Source: Azospirillum ramasamyi
Lineage (GTDB): Bacteria > Pseudomonadota > Alphaproteobacteria > Azospirillales > Azospirillaceae
DNA length: 64,000 bases
Direction: 5' to 3'
NCBI RefSeq assembly: GCF_003233655.1
Contig: NZ_CP029829.1
Location: 2,304,978 to 2,368,977 of the forward strand
Shown one piece after another: positions 1 to 7,886 of this stretch; position 1 is the stretch's first letter; the number at the start of each line of letters is the position of its first letter. The translations under genes were made by a program, and so were the position numbers. The notes beneath the pieces are model-generated. The model was not told the origin of the DNA, searched no databases, and saw nothing but the letters and a program-made list of their open reading frames with translations.

Positions 1-1
1 G

Positions 2-532
2 CCGGATTTCCTGGCGATCAGCCCGATCACCAAGATCCCCGCCCTGGTGGAGGAACTGCCGGGCGGCCGGGTGCGGCGCCTGTTCGGCTCCGGCGCCATC
101 CTGCTGCATTTCGCCGAGCGCACCGGCCGCCTGCTGCCCGAGGACGAGGACGAGCGGGCCGAGGCGATGAGCTGGTTCATGCTGGGCGTCAGCGACCTCG
201 GCCCGACCGCCATCGACATGCAGCGCTTCGCCGCCCGTGCCCCCGACCGCATCCCCCACGCCATCGACCTGTACAAGGGCGAGCTGATGCGCTGCTATGC
301 GGCGCTGGAGGACCGGCTGGGCGTCGCGGAGCATCTGGGCGGCACCACCTACTCCATCGCCGACATCGCCTGCTTCCCCTTCATCGCCGCCGCGGCGGTG
401 GCGGGCGGCGGACTGCTCGACCGCTTCCCGAACCTGAAGCGCTGGCACGACGCCATGGCCGGCCGGCCGGCGGTGCGGCGCGGCATGGCCGTTCCCGAGA
501 CGGCGGTTCCCGAGAGCGCGGCGCCCGGTTGA
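2..532 (+). CDS. Glutathione S-transferase family protein, 5' end outside the window
   Basis: The frame is open from the window edge, so the start codon and the first part of the thioredoxin fold are missing; 176 residues are visible. The remaining part of the N-terminal fold has the cis-proline segment KIPALV and a glutathione-binding helix GSGAILLHFAERTGRLLP, close to the nu-class (YfcG/YghU/Ure2-like) pattern, where an ESGAI motif is usual. A helical GST C-domain follows. An internal GTG at 47 is not the true start, because homology continues upstream of it. Substrate unknown; these enzymes conjugate or reduce substrates with glutathione in the cytoplasm. Confidence 0.85.
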   Translation, partial: PDFLAISPITKIPALVEELPGGRVRRLFGSGAILLHFAERTGRLLPEDEDERAEAMSWFMLGVSDLGPTAIDMQRFAARAPDRIPHAIDLYKGELMRCYAALEDRLGVAEHLGGTTYSIADIACFPFIAAAAVAGGGLLDRFPNLKRWHDAMAGRPAVRRGMAVPETAVPESAAPG

Positions 533-607
533 ATAGTCCGCTCCCGTAACGACGCTCGCATCACCTCCCCCGAACGGTATCCGGCCGTTCCAACCAGTGT
601 TAGAGAC

Positions 608-1789
608 ATGCCGATCAACAACCGCATCGCCGCCTTCCAGGACGACATGACCGCGTGGCGGCGCGACATCCACGCCCACCCGGAACTCGGGTTCGAGGAG
701 GAGCGCACCTCCGAGATCGTCGCCACGAAGCTGGCGGAGTTCGGCATCACGGTGCATCGCGGCTTGGGCGGGACCGGCGTGGTCGGCACGCTGAAGGGGC
801 TGGGCACCGGCAGCGGCCGGGCCATCGGCCTGCGCGCCGACATGGATGCGCTGCCGATGCCGGAGGCGAACGACTTCGACCATGCCTCGCGCCATGCCGG
901 CAAGATGCACGCCTGCGGCCATGACGGCCATACCGCCATGCTGCTGGGCGCCGCCCGCTATCTGGCGGAGACGCGCAACTTCGACGGCACCGTCCACTTC
1001 ATCTTCCAGCCGGCCGAGGAAGGGCTGGGCGGTGCGAAGCGGATGATCGACGACGGCCTGTTCCGGCAGTTCGACTGCGAGCAGGTCTATGGCCTGCACA
1101 ACTGGCCGGAGCTGCCGGCCGGCCAGATCGCCGTCCATCCCGGCCCGGTGATGGCCGCGGCCAACCAGTTCGAGATCCATGTGACCGGCCATGGCGCCCA
1201 CGCCGCCATGCCCCACCGCGGCATCGACCCGGTGCTGGTGTCGGCCCACATCATCACCGCGGCGCAGAGCCTGGTCAGCCGCGGCACCAACCCGGCCGAC
1301 AGCGCGGTGGTGTCGATCACGGTGGTGGAGGCGGGGACCGCGGCCAACGTCATCCCCGACGGCGCCCGGATGCTCGGCACCATGCGCACCTTCACGGAAG
1401 AGAACCACAGCCGCATCCAGGAGCAGTTCGCCCGCCTGGTCTCCAGCATCGCCGAGGGGCTGGGCGCCAAGGCGGAGCTGCGCTTCCGCCCCGGCTATCC
1501 CGCCACGGTGAACAGCGAGCCGGAAGCGCGCGTCGCCGCGGCGGCGGCGGCCAAGGTGGTGGGCGATGAGAACGTGGTCTGGGCGCCCGCCCCGACCATG
1601 GCGGCGGAAGACTTCGGCTATATGCTGAAGGAGCGGCCGGGCGCCTATATCTGGCTCGGCCATGGCGGCCATCGCGGTCCGTCCTGCCGCCTGCACAACC
1701 CGCATTACGATTTCAACGACGCGATCCTGACCACCGGCGCCAGCTATTGGGCGTCGCTGGTCGAGACGATCCTGCCACGGAGCGCCTGA
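608..1789 (+). CDS. M20 family metal-dependent amidohydrolase (hippurate / N-acyl-amino-acid hydrolase type)
   Basis: The product of 393 residues is full length for the M20D amidohydrolases, cytoplasmic enzymes that remove acyl groups from N-acyl amino acids. The family metal-binding signature HACGHDGH lies at residues 101-108 and the catalytic glutamate motif FQPAEEG at about 133-139. A later HNWPELP segment, the dimerisation-domain motif HAAMPHRGIDP and the C-terminal MAAEDFGYML are also typical. It is followed after 6 bp by a small lipoprotein gene on the same strand and may be cotranscribed with it. The exact acyl substrate cannot be told from sequence. Confidence 0.9.
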   Translation: MPINNRIAAFQDDMTAWRRDIHAHPELGFEEERTSEIVATKLAEFGITVHRGLGGTGVVGTLKGLGTGSGRAIGLRADMDALPMPEANDFDHASRHAGKMHACGHDGHTAMLLGAARYLAETRNFDGTVHFIFQPAEEGLGGAKRMIDDGLFRQFDCEQVYGLHNWPELPAGQIAVHPGPVMAAANQFEIHVTGHGAHAAMPHRGIDPVLVSAHIITAAQSLVSRGTNPADSAVVSITVVEAGTAANVIPDGARMLGTMRTFTEENHSRIQEQFARLVSSIAEGLGAKAELRFRPGYPATVNSEPEARVAAAAAAKVVGDENVVWAPAPTMAAEDFGYMLKERPGAYIWLGHGGHRGPSCRLHNPHYDFNDAILTTGASYWASLVETILPRSA

Positions 1790-1795
1790 CCGTCC

Positions 1796-2257
1796 ATGAA
1801 GCTGCCGTCCCGCCTGATCCCGCTGCTTTTCGCCCCCACCCTGCTCCTTGCCGGCTGCCAGACCGGCACCGACCGCGCCGAGGGCAACCTGCTGCCGGCC
1901 CAGGCTGTGGCGGGCACCGTCTGGCAGGGCAACCACAGCAGCGCCGCCGAGCGCGCCTATGTGGTCGCCCGCGACGGCGACGAATGGACCTCGCTGTGGG
2001 CGCGGGTCGGTGAACCGGCCCCAACCTCCCTGCCCGGCGGCCGGATGGCGGTGGCGGTGTTCCTGGGCCCCCGCGACACGGCGGGCTATGGCGTCACCAT
2101 CGACAGCGTGCAGCAGAGCGGCGCCGATCTGGTCGTCGGCTACCGCGAGACGGTTCCCGGCCCGGCCCAGGCGGTGGCGCAGAGCCGCACCAGCCCCTAC
2201 GCCATCCGCCTGCTGCCCAGCGCGGCGGGAACGCCGAAATTCGTTCGCGGAAAATAA
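1796..2257 (+). CDS. Putative lipoprotein with PrcB-like C-terminal domain
   Basis: This 153-residue protein starts with a lipoprotein signal: basic residues, a hydrophobic stretch, and the lipobox LLAGC with the lipidated cysteine at residue 21. It is therefore probably anchored in the membrane facing the periplasm. The rest (a GRMAVAVFLG strand, GYGVTIDSV, VVGYRETVPGP and YAIRLLP) resembles the PrcB C-terminal domain found in small exported proteins. The molecular role is not known. It begins 6 bp after the amidohydrolase stop, and its own stop lies only 4 bp before a palindromic repeat element. Confidence 0.7.
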   Translation: MKLPSRLIPLLFAPTLLLAGCQTGTDRAEGNLLPAQAVAGTVWQGNHSSAAERAYVVARDGDEWTSLWARVGEPAPTSLPGGRMAVAVFLGPRDTAGYGVTIDSVQQSGADLVVGYRETVPGPAQAVAQSRTSPYAIRLLPSAAGTPKFVRGK

Positions 2258-2260
2258 GCT

Positions 2261-2424
2261 ATACCGCCGGGCGTAAGTTCCGGCCTACGCCCGGCGGTAA
2301 GGGCCGCGACTGCGGCCCCGCAGGCCCATGCCTGCGAAGGCAAGCGGCCGGACGGCCGCGCCCGCCGTTTGAGGGCGCGCATAAAGCCTGACCCATCAGG
2401 CTTTATGCTCGATGATATTAAGCG
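2261..2424 (+). repeat. Mosaic palindromic element, copy A (two stem-loops)
   Basis: Two perfect palindromes bracket this element. The left one pairs 2262-2275 with 2286-2299 (14 bp, arm TACCGCCGGGCGTA, loop of 10). The right one pairs 2379-2391 with 2396-2408 (13 bp, arm GCATAAAGCCTGA, loop of 4). The left end ATACCGCCGGGCGTAAGT and the right end GATGATATTAAGCG recur in copy C near 9974-10018, while the right stem and the CCGCCGTTTGAG sequence before it recur in copy B near 7828-7886. It fills the gap between two convergent genes and could also stop transcription. Confidence 0.75.
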
Positions 2425-2441
2425 GGGAAACCGGCCCGCAC

Positions 2442-4187
2442 CTACCGCGGCATCTGCCAGGGCAGTTCCCCGCCCACCAGCTTGCCCGCATCGGCCGGCG
2501 GCAGCGGGCGGGCGAAGTGGTAGCCCTGGCCGTAGTCGCAAGCCAGCGCCCGCAGCAGATTGGCGTCGGCGCTGGTCTCGATGCCCTCGGCGATGACGTC
2601 GAAGCCCAGCAGGCGCGCCAGATCCATGATGATGCGGACGATGGCGCGGTTTTCCTCCGACTGGTGCATGGCCGAGACGAAGGAGCGGTCGACCTTCAGG
2701 CTGTCGATGGGCAGCTTGTGCAGGTAGGACAGCGACGAATAGCCGGTGCCGAAATCGTCGATCGACAGCTTGATGCCCAGCGCCCGCAGGTCGCGCAGCA
2801 GGCGGATCGACTGCTCCGCCTTGTCCATGACGGCGCTTTCCGTCAGTTCCAGCTTGATCCAGGACGGCTCCACCCCGGTCTCGCGCAGGACCTCGCGCAC
2901 GACCTGGACGAAGTTGGGGTCGGACAGCTGGTGGGTCGACAGGTTGACGCTCATGAACAGCGGGGCCGAGCCCGGTTCGCGCCGGTCCTGCCATTTCGCG
3001 ATCTGCCGGCAGGCCTCGCGCAGGACCCAGGTGCCGAGCGATACGACAAGCCCGGTGCTTTCGGCGATGGGAATGAAGATGCCGGGCGGGATGTTGCCGC
3101 GTTCGGGGTGGTTCCAGCGCATCAGTGCCTCGAACCCGGCCAGACCGCCGGTCACCATCTCCACGATCGGCTGGTAGGCCACCCACAGGTCGCTGCCGCT
3201 GGCCAGCGCGCCGCGCAGGTCATGCTCCAGCCGCACCTGCTCGACCACATGGGAATGCATCGCCGGGTCGAACCAGGCCTGCCGGCCGCCGCCCTGTTCG
3301 CGGGCGCGGGCGGTGGCGATCTCGGCGTCGCGCAGCACGTCCTCCGGCCGCTCGTGGCCGGGCTGGGCCTCCACCACGCCGATGCTGGCCGACAGGAACA
3401 CCGTGCCGCCGGAGCCGGAGCGGGCGGAGCGCACCACCGCCGCCAGCTCGTCGATGGCGGTCTCCAGCGCCGGCCGGTCGCAGGTGCCGCCGGCCAGCAA
3501 GGCGAAGGCATGGTCGCTGACCCGCGCGATCAGATCGAAGCCGGCGGCCTGCGCCACCATCCGCTGCGCCAGATCCTCCAGCAGCTCGTTGGAGAAGCCC
3601 TGGCCCATGCTGCTGCGGATTTCGGCGAAGCGGTCGATGTCCAGGATGACCAGCGTGAACGGCTCGCCCATGTTGCGGTAGTCCGCCATGTGCTTCAGCA
3701 GCATCAGGCGGTTGGCCAGCCCGGTCACCGGATCGTAGTAGGCGAGGCGGAACAGCTCGTCCTGCACCTGCCGGCGTTCGGTCATGTCCTGCAGGATGAC
3801 GAAATAGCCGGAGATGGCGCCGTCTTCCAACCGGTGCGGAGCATGCAGCCGCGTCACGTAGCGCTGCTGCCCGTCGGCCTGGCTGACCCACCCCTCCGTC
3901 TGCACCGTCTCGCCCGCCAGCGCCCGTTCGGCCAACGCCACGGTGCTGCGCTGCAGTTCCGGTCCCAGATGCTCGCCGATGGTGGTGCCGACCGCCTTGT
4001 CCAGGCTGGTCCCCATCATCTCCAGATACGCGCGGTTGGCGTAGATGTGCCGCCGCTGCGGGTCCATCAACGCCACCTTGACGGTCATGGCGTCAAGAAT
4101 CTGACGCAGGGCGTCAAGCCCCGGCGCACCGGAGGTGGCACCCGACAGTGCGTCGGCCAGCGCGGAGATTCGGGGATCTGGACTCAT
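2442..4187 (-). CDS. PAS-GGDEF-EAL protein, probable cyclic-di-GMP phosphodiesterase
   Basis: The 581-residue protein has a PAS domain (about 28-140), a GGDEF-like domain (about 148-305) and an EAL domain (about 320-575), with no membrane segments. The GGDEF active-site loop reads SDHAF at 224-228, so cyclase activity is unlikely. The EAL domain keeps its motifs: EALMRW at 353, ELTES at about 447, IDDFGTGYSSL at 476-486 and AEGIET at 533-538, so it probably hydrolyses c-di-GMP under PAS control. The degenerate GGDEF may act as a GTP sensor, as known for other such proteins. A TATAAT-like hexamer on this strand at 4331-4336 could be part of its promoter. Confidence 0.9.
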   Translation of the reverse strand: MSPDPRISALADALSGATSGAPGLDALRQILDAMTVKVALMDPQRRHIYANRAYLEMMGTSLDKAVGTTIGEHLGPELQRSTVALAERALAGETVQTEGWVSQADGQQRYVTRLHAPHRLEDGAISGYFVILQDMTERRQVQDELFRLAYYDPVTGLANRLMLLKHMADYRNMGEPFTLVILDIDRFAEIRSSMGQGFSNELLEDLAQRMVAQAAGFDLIARVSDHAFALLAGGTCDRPALETAIDELAAVVRSARSGSGGTVFLSASIGVVEAQPGHERPEDVLRDAEIATARAREQGGGRQAWFDPAMHSHVVEQVRLEHDLRGALASGSDLWVAYQPIVEMVTGGLAGFEALMRWNHPERGNIPPGIFIPIAESTGLVVSLGTWVLREACRQIAKWQDRREPGSAPLFMSVNLSTHQLSDPNFVQVVREVLRETGVEPSWIKLELTESAVMDKAEQSIRLLRDLRALGIKLSIDDFGTGYSSLSYLHKLPIDSLKVDRSFVSAMHQSEENRAIVRIIMDLARLLGFDVIAEGIETSADANLLRALACDYGQGYHFARPLPPADAGKLVGGELPWQMPR

Positions 4188-4710
4188 GGCGAGGTTAGGA
4201 CGGCGTACTCATCAGGAAATCGATGTCCAACACTTACGCGAATTGTCACCCGCCCGTCAAAACCAAAGGCACCCGGTTGCAGCAGAGCTTGGAAGTTTCT
4301 ACAGCCGGATCGACGAAGACAGGGCCGCATATTATAGTATTCACTCAAGTTGGGGTTGCAGGGCGAATCGGGCTTCAATCGCGGCTTTTTGTTTCGTACG
4401 GCGCATTGGTTCAGGCCGGATGAATATATGGCCTGCGCAGCTTGCCACAGTCCTTGCGGCCTGGGATTGTGTCCTTGCGCAGCCATCCGCTCCGCAATCG
4501 TTTGTGTGCAGTGCAGGAACGCGAAGAGGGCATGGCTGTGCCCTGTAAAGGAAGGACATCGGCGGCGGCCGGCGGATTTATACTGCCATGGCAAGTGGGG
4601 CCAACGCCTGCGGATCCCAGCAAGCGAGGTTACCCCGCCCGGCACCGCCCCGCCCGTGCATCGGTCGACGATGACGGCAACGATCACAATCAATGGGCAG
4701 GAATCACGTC
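4188..4710. other. Intergenic region between divergent genes, no credible gene
   Basis: This 523-bp stretch separates the divergent PAS-GGDEF-EAL and UspA genes and is less GC-rich than its surroundings. The open frames in it (for example 4350-4886 plus and 4184-4693 minus) overlap each other and resemble nothing I recognise. Possible promoter elements are TATAAT on the minus strand (4331-4336) and TATACT on the plus strand (4579-4584), the latter 127 bp before uspA; neither has a convincing -35 partner. Confidence 0.5.
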
Positions 4711-5550
4711 ATGGCTTTCAAGGACATTCTGGTGGTTGTCGACGATACGCCCGCCTCCGCGGCGCGTCTCGACCTCGCGGCCCAGCTCGCGGCCCGGTGC
4801 GATGCGCATCTGACCGCGCTCTACGCCTTCACCGACGTCGTGTTCCCCGGCTATATCGAATCCCAGTTTCCGCAGGAACTGCGTGACAGCCGCCGGCGGT
4901 CGCGCAACGACCACACGGCCCGGATGGCTGCGGCCTTCAACGACGCCATGCGCCATCATGGCCTGACCGACCGTTCGGAATGGCTGGCCCAGGAAGGCGA
5001 CCCGACCATCGCCGCCGCGGTGCGCGGCCGTTACGCCGATCTGGTGGTGGTCGGCCAGCCGGCCCCGGACCGCGATCGCGAACAGCCGGTGGCGCAGCCG
5101 GCCGACCTGCTGTTCGAATGCGGCCGGCCGCTTCTGGTCGTGCCCTATGCCGGCCGCTTCCACACCATCGGCGAGCGGGTTCTGGTCGGATGGAACGGCA
5201 GCCGCGAGGCGGCGCGCGCCATCGGCGACGCCATGCCCCTGCTGTCCACCGCCAAGCGGGTCGTGGTGATGGCCGCCAATCCGAAGCAAGGCCCCAACGG
5301 CCTCGGCGACGAGCCCTGCGCCGACATCGCCCGCCACCTGGCCCGCCACGGTTGCCCGGTCGAGGCCACCCATATCGCCACCGACGTGGTGGAGCCCGGG
5401 GACACCCTGCTGAACACGGCCGCCGACGAAAGCTGCGACCTGCTGGTGATGGGCGCCTATGGCCGTTCCCGCTTCCGCGAACTGGTGCTGGGCGGCATGA
5501 CCCGCTTCATGCTGCAGCACATGACGGTTCCGGTGCTGATGAGCCATTGA
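4711..5550 (+). CDS. Universal stress protein, tandem UspA domains
   Basis: The product of 279 residues contains two UspA folds. The first starts MAFKDILVVVDDTPASA. The second starts at about residue 158 (RVLVGWNGSREAARAI) and ends with the ATP-binding motif G-x2-G-x9-G in GAYGRSRFRELVLGG. UspA proteins bind ATP and promote survival under stress in the cytoplasm; the target of this one is unknown. The ATG at 4711 is preferred over the in-frame ATG at 4693, since family homology begins there. The gene is followed at once by iteron-like repeats belonging to the next locus. Confidence 0.9.
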   Translation: MAFKDILVVVDDTPASAARLDLAAQLAARCDAHLTALYAFTDVVFPGYIESQFPQELRDSRRRSRNDHTARMAAAFNDAMRHHGLTDRSEWLAQEGDPTIAAAVRGRYADLVVVGQPAPDRDREQPVAQPADLLFECGRPLLVVPYAGRFHTIGERVLVGWNGSREAARAIGDAMPLLSTAKRVVVMAANPKQGPNGLGDEPCADIARHLARHGCPVEATHIATDVVEPGDTLLNTAADESCDLLVMGAYGRSRFRELVLGGMTRFMLQHMTVPVLMSH

Positions 5551-5854
5551 TGGGGATGGGGGCGTCGAAGCCGCCCCCTCTCGCCCACCCGTGGGGTTAA
5601 GCGACCACCCGTCTCCCGAGTCCCTCCGCAACCACCGCGAGTCGCCCCTTGGCACCCGTGGGGAAAAGCGACCGGCCTCGCTTGTCCACCCCGTTCCCCG
5701 TGGGGCAAAGCGGCGGATTCGTGGGGAAAAGCGGCGCGACTCGGGCTTTCCCCATGGGGATAAGCGGCGAATCAACTAATAAGCCTAACAACTAACCGTC
5801 GATTAGCCCGGTCGCCTAACCCCACATTGACTCCACCGCCCGCCGCTCACCAGG
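5551..5854 (+). other. Candidate iteron-type replication origin region
   Basis: The 304 bp between uspA and repA hold no gene. They contain the five direct iterons and then an AT-rich patch at about 5769-5812 rich in CTAA and TAAC steps, standing out in a very GC-rich window. That order (iterons, AT-rich segment, initiator gene) fits an origin with a DNA-unwinding element, and the iterons could also autoregulate repA. Origin activity is an inference. Confidence 0.55.
5587..5768 (+). repeat. Five direct iteron-like repeats upstream of repA
   Basis: Five same-direction copies of a roughly 18-bp motif with core TGGGG-N3-AGCG-R-C are seen at 5587-5606, 5654-5673, 5697-5714, 5718-5735 and 5751-5768. 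The starts of the core hexamers are 67, 42, 21 and 33 bp apart, so several are close to whole helical turns. The last copy contains TGGGGATAA, one mismatch from a DnaA box read on the other strand. Together with the RepA gene 87 bp downstream, this is the usual design of an iteron-regulated replication origin. Confidence 0.8.
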
Positions 5855-6802
5855 ATGCCACAACATCTGGGCGGGGCGGCTATGGGCGACATACACAGGC
5901 TGGTGATCGAACATGGGCGGGACAAGGCGCGCGCGCTGGTCCGGCCCGAGGACCGGACTCTGGTGGACATCGCCGCCGACATCCTGGCGGATGAGAACCA
6001 GCATCTCGGCATCACCTACAGCGGCTTCTGCCTGACCAGCCTGCCGCACAAGAAGCTGGCCGACGACGCCCCCTGGGAAAAGCGCGGCCATCAGGTGACG
6101 CTGCTGGTCGAACCGGGACGGCTGAAGGTGAACGGCAAGGTGAAGCTGTTCGGCGTGCCCTATGGCGCGCGGGCGCGGATGATCCTGATCTATCTGCAGA
6201 CCCAGGCGGTGCGCACCGGCCGGCGCGAGGTGGAGCTTGGCCGTTCCATGCGCGACTGGCTGACCCGCATGGGCATCAGCGTCGGCGGCGAAACCTTCCG
6301 CGGCTTCCGCGAACAGTCGCTGCGCATCTCCGCCTGCACCCTGAAATTTTTCTGGGACGGCGAGAATGCCGACGTGTTCGAAAAGGGCGGCATCGTCAAG
6401 CGCGGCCTGATCTTCCACGACGATCTCGGCGACGACCGCCAGGGCACGCTGTGGAACGACGTGGTCCAACTGGACGAGACCTTCTTCCAGGCCCTGCGCG
6501 ACCACCCGGTCCCGCTGCTGGAGGAGGCGGTGCGGCAGTTGAAGGACCGCTCGCTCAGCCTCGACCTCTATGTCTGGCTGGCCTACCGGCTGCATTCGCT
6601 GAGCCGGCCGCAACCGATCTCCTGGCCGTCGCTCTATGCCCAGTTCGGCGCCGGCTACGACCAGATGAAGCACTTCAAGCCGCGCTTCGTGCAGGCCCTG
6701 CAATATGCCCTGGCGGCCTACCCGGACGCCAAGGTCGAACCGGCCGACGACGGCGTCGTCCTCCACCCCAGCCGCCCGCCCATCGCCCGCCTGCTGGCCT
6801 GA
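5855..6802 (+). CDS. repA: RepA-type plasmid replication initiator (RPA family)
   Basis: The 315-residue product matches the alphaproteobacterial plasmid RepA/RPA family along its length. Family-like segments are the N-terminal LADENQHLGITYSGF, the central GVPYGARARMILIYLQTQAV with ELGRSMRDWLTRMGISVGG, and the C-terminal LYVWLAYRLHSLSRPQPISW with FGAGY. These initiators bind iterons and open the origin. The gene lies between five direct iterons upstream and two more downstream, but no parA/parB or plasmid genes are nearby and all neighbours look chromosomal. The start could also be the ATG at 5882 (MGDIHRL). It may be this replicon's own initiator, a second origin, or a fixed plasmid remnant. 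Confidence 0.88.
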   Translation: MPQHLGGAAMGDIHRLVIEHGRDKARALVRPEDRTLVDIAADILADENQHLGITYSGFCLTSLPHKKLADDAPWEKRGHQVTLLVEPGRLKVNGKVKLFGVPYGARARMILIYLQTQAVRTGRREVELGRSMRDWLTRMGISVGGETFRGFREQSLRISACTLKFFWDGENADVFEKGGIVKRGLIFHDDLGDDRQGTLWNDVVQLDETFFQALRDHPVPLLEEAVRQLKDRSLSLDLYVWLAYRLHSLSRPQPISWPSLYAQFGAGYDQMKHFKPRFVQALQYALAAYPDAKVEPADDGVVLHPSRPPIARLLA

Positions 6803-6936
6803 GGCCGTGGGGTTAAGCGACCGCGTGTTGGCCGGTGGTTGCCGCGGTCGCCCCCTCCCCGATCCTCCCCGCCTGGCGGGAGAGGGGGCATCGCACGCAC
6901 CACCACACATCCTCCCCCGGTCGCTTTTCCCCACAC
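6803..6936. repeat. Two further iterons downstream of repA, one inverted, around a C/G-rich palindrome
   Basis: A direct iteron lies at 6803-6822, directly after the repA stop, with the core TGGGGTTAAGCGACC identical to the first upstream copy. An inverted copy lies at 6919-6936; read on the minus strand it has TGGGGAAAAGCGACC like the second upstream copy. Between them, 6851-6888 is an imperfect CCCCCTC/GAGGGGG palindrome. Iterons on both sides of an initiator gene suggest handcuffing or copy-control sites. Confidence 0.7.
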
Positions 6937-7032
6937 CCCCAAAGCGCGCCGAATCCATTGACCCACGTCATTGGACGGCCCTCCCCCGCCTCCTAAGATC
7001 GCCGCCAGTTCCCGATTCGGAGAGGCTCTTCC

Positions 7033-7803
7033 TTGGACGCCCTGTCGCTTCTGGATGCCGGACTGAACCAGTGCGCCGTGGTCATCGACCGCGACGGCGG
7101 GCTGCTGCTGGCCCTGCTGACCGCCGGGCTGGTCGGCGGCACCACCCATTGCACCGGCATGTGCGGCCCCTTCGTGCTGGCCCAGGTCTCGGCACGGCTG
7201 GAGCGGGTGCCGCTGTCGGCGATGTCGGAGTTCCGGCGCCTGACCGGGGCGGCCGTGCTGCCCTACCATGCCGGCCGGGCGACCACCTATGCCCTGCTTG
7301 GCGCCCTGTCGGCGTCGGTCGCCGGCCATGTCGGGGCGCTGCCCGGCCTGCGCTGGCTGTCGGTGGCGCTGCTGGCGTTGGCGGCGCTGTTCTTCCTCGG
7401 CTACGCCGCGCGCAACATCCTGTCCTGGCTGCCGAAAGCGCCGTCGCTGGGGAGCGGCGGAGTGCAGCGCTGGTGGGGGGAGCGGGTTTCGCGCCTCGCC
7501 CGGCCGCTGTTCGGCAATCCGACCGGCTGGCGCGGCTATGGGCTGGGGGTGGCGCTGGGCTTCATCCCCTGCGGCATGCTCTATGGCGCCATCGCGGTGG
7601 CGGCGGCGAGCGGCAGCGCCCTGACCGGCGCGCTCGGCATGACGGCATTCGCGCTCGGCACGGTGCCGGGCCTGCTGGCGGTGGGGCTGGCCGGCCATGT
7701 CGCCGGCCGCACCTGGCGCACCGCCGTCGCCCGCGTCGCCCCGGCGATCATGCTGGTGAACGCCGGGGTGCTGGGCTGGATGGCCTGGAAGCTGGTTGCG
7801 TAA
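7033..7803 (+). CDS. Sulfite exporter TauE/SafE-like, DsbD_2-type membrane protein
   Basis: This 256-residue protein has about six hydrophobic segments and the family motif HCTGMCGP at residues 39-46, with a second signature FIPCGMLYGA in a later helix. These mark the DsbD_2/cytochrome-c-biogenesis-like branch of the TauE/SafE group, some members of which serve copper delivery to cytochrome oxidase. The cargo is unknown here. The start is a TTG at 7033 preceded by a GGAGAGG ribosome site; no suitable ATG is available upstream of the first conserved motif. The gene stands alone, followed by a palindromic element. Confidence 0.75.
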   Translation: MDALSLLDAGLNQCAVVIDRDGGLLLALLTAGLVGGTTHCTGMCGPFVLAQVSARLERVPLSAMSEFRRLTGAAVLPYHAGRATTYALLGALSASVAGHVGALPGLRWLSVALLALAALFFLGYAARNILSWLPKAPSLGSGGVQRWWGERVSRLARPLFGNPTGWRGYGLGVALGFIPCGMLYGAIAVAAASGSALTGALGMTAFALGTVPGLLAVGLAGHVAGRTWRTAVARVAPAIMLVNAGVLGWMAWKLVA

Positions 7804-7827
7804 ACCAGCCCCTCGCCATGTTTCAGA

Positions 7828-7886
7828 CCGCCGTTTGAGAGCGAGCGTAAAGCCTGATGGGTCAGGCTTTACGCTCGCTAATATCA
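7828..7886 (+). repeat. Mosaic palindromic element, copy B
   Basis: A perfect 17-bp stem pairs 7841-7857 with 7862-7878 around the loop TGGG; the arm is GCGAGCGTAAAGCCTGA. The left flank CCGCCGTTTGAG matches copy A, and the right flank TAATATCA is close to the copy A right end. The stop codon of the minus-strand methyltransferase is embedded in that right flank (7884-7886). It lies between two convergent genes and may serve as a two-way terminator. Confidence 0.75.

Noticed and set aside
4693..4710. Earlier ATG of uspA
   Set aside because: Adds six residues with no homology; the ATG at 4711 gives the family N-terminus.
4350..4886. 178-codon frame in the uspA upstream region
   Set aside because: Overlaps uspA in another frame and resembles no known protein.
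5587..5768. CRISPR array as an explanation for the repeats before repA
   Set aside because: Repeats are short, variable and unevenly spaced (21-67 bp), with no cas genes; iterons explain them better.
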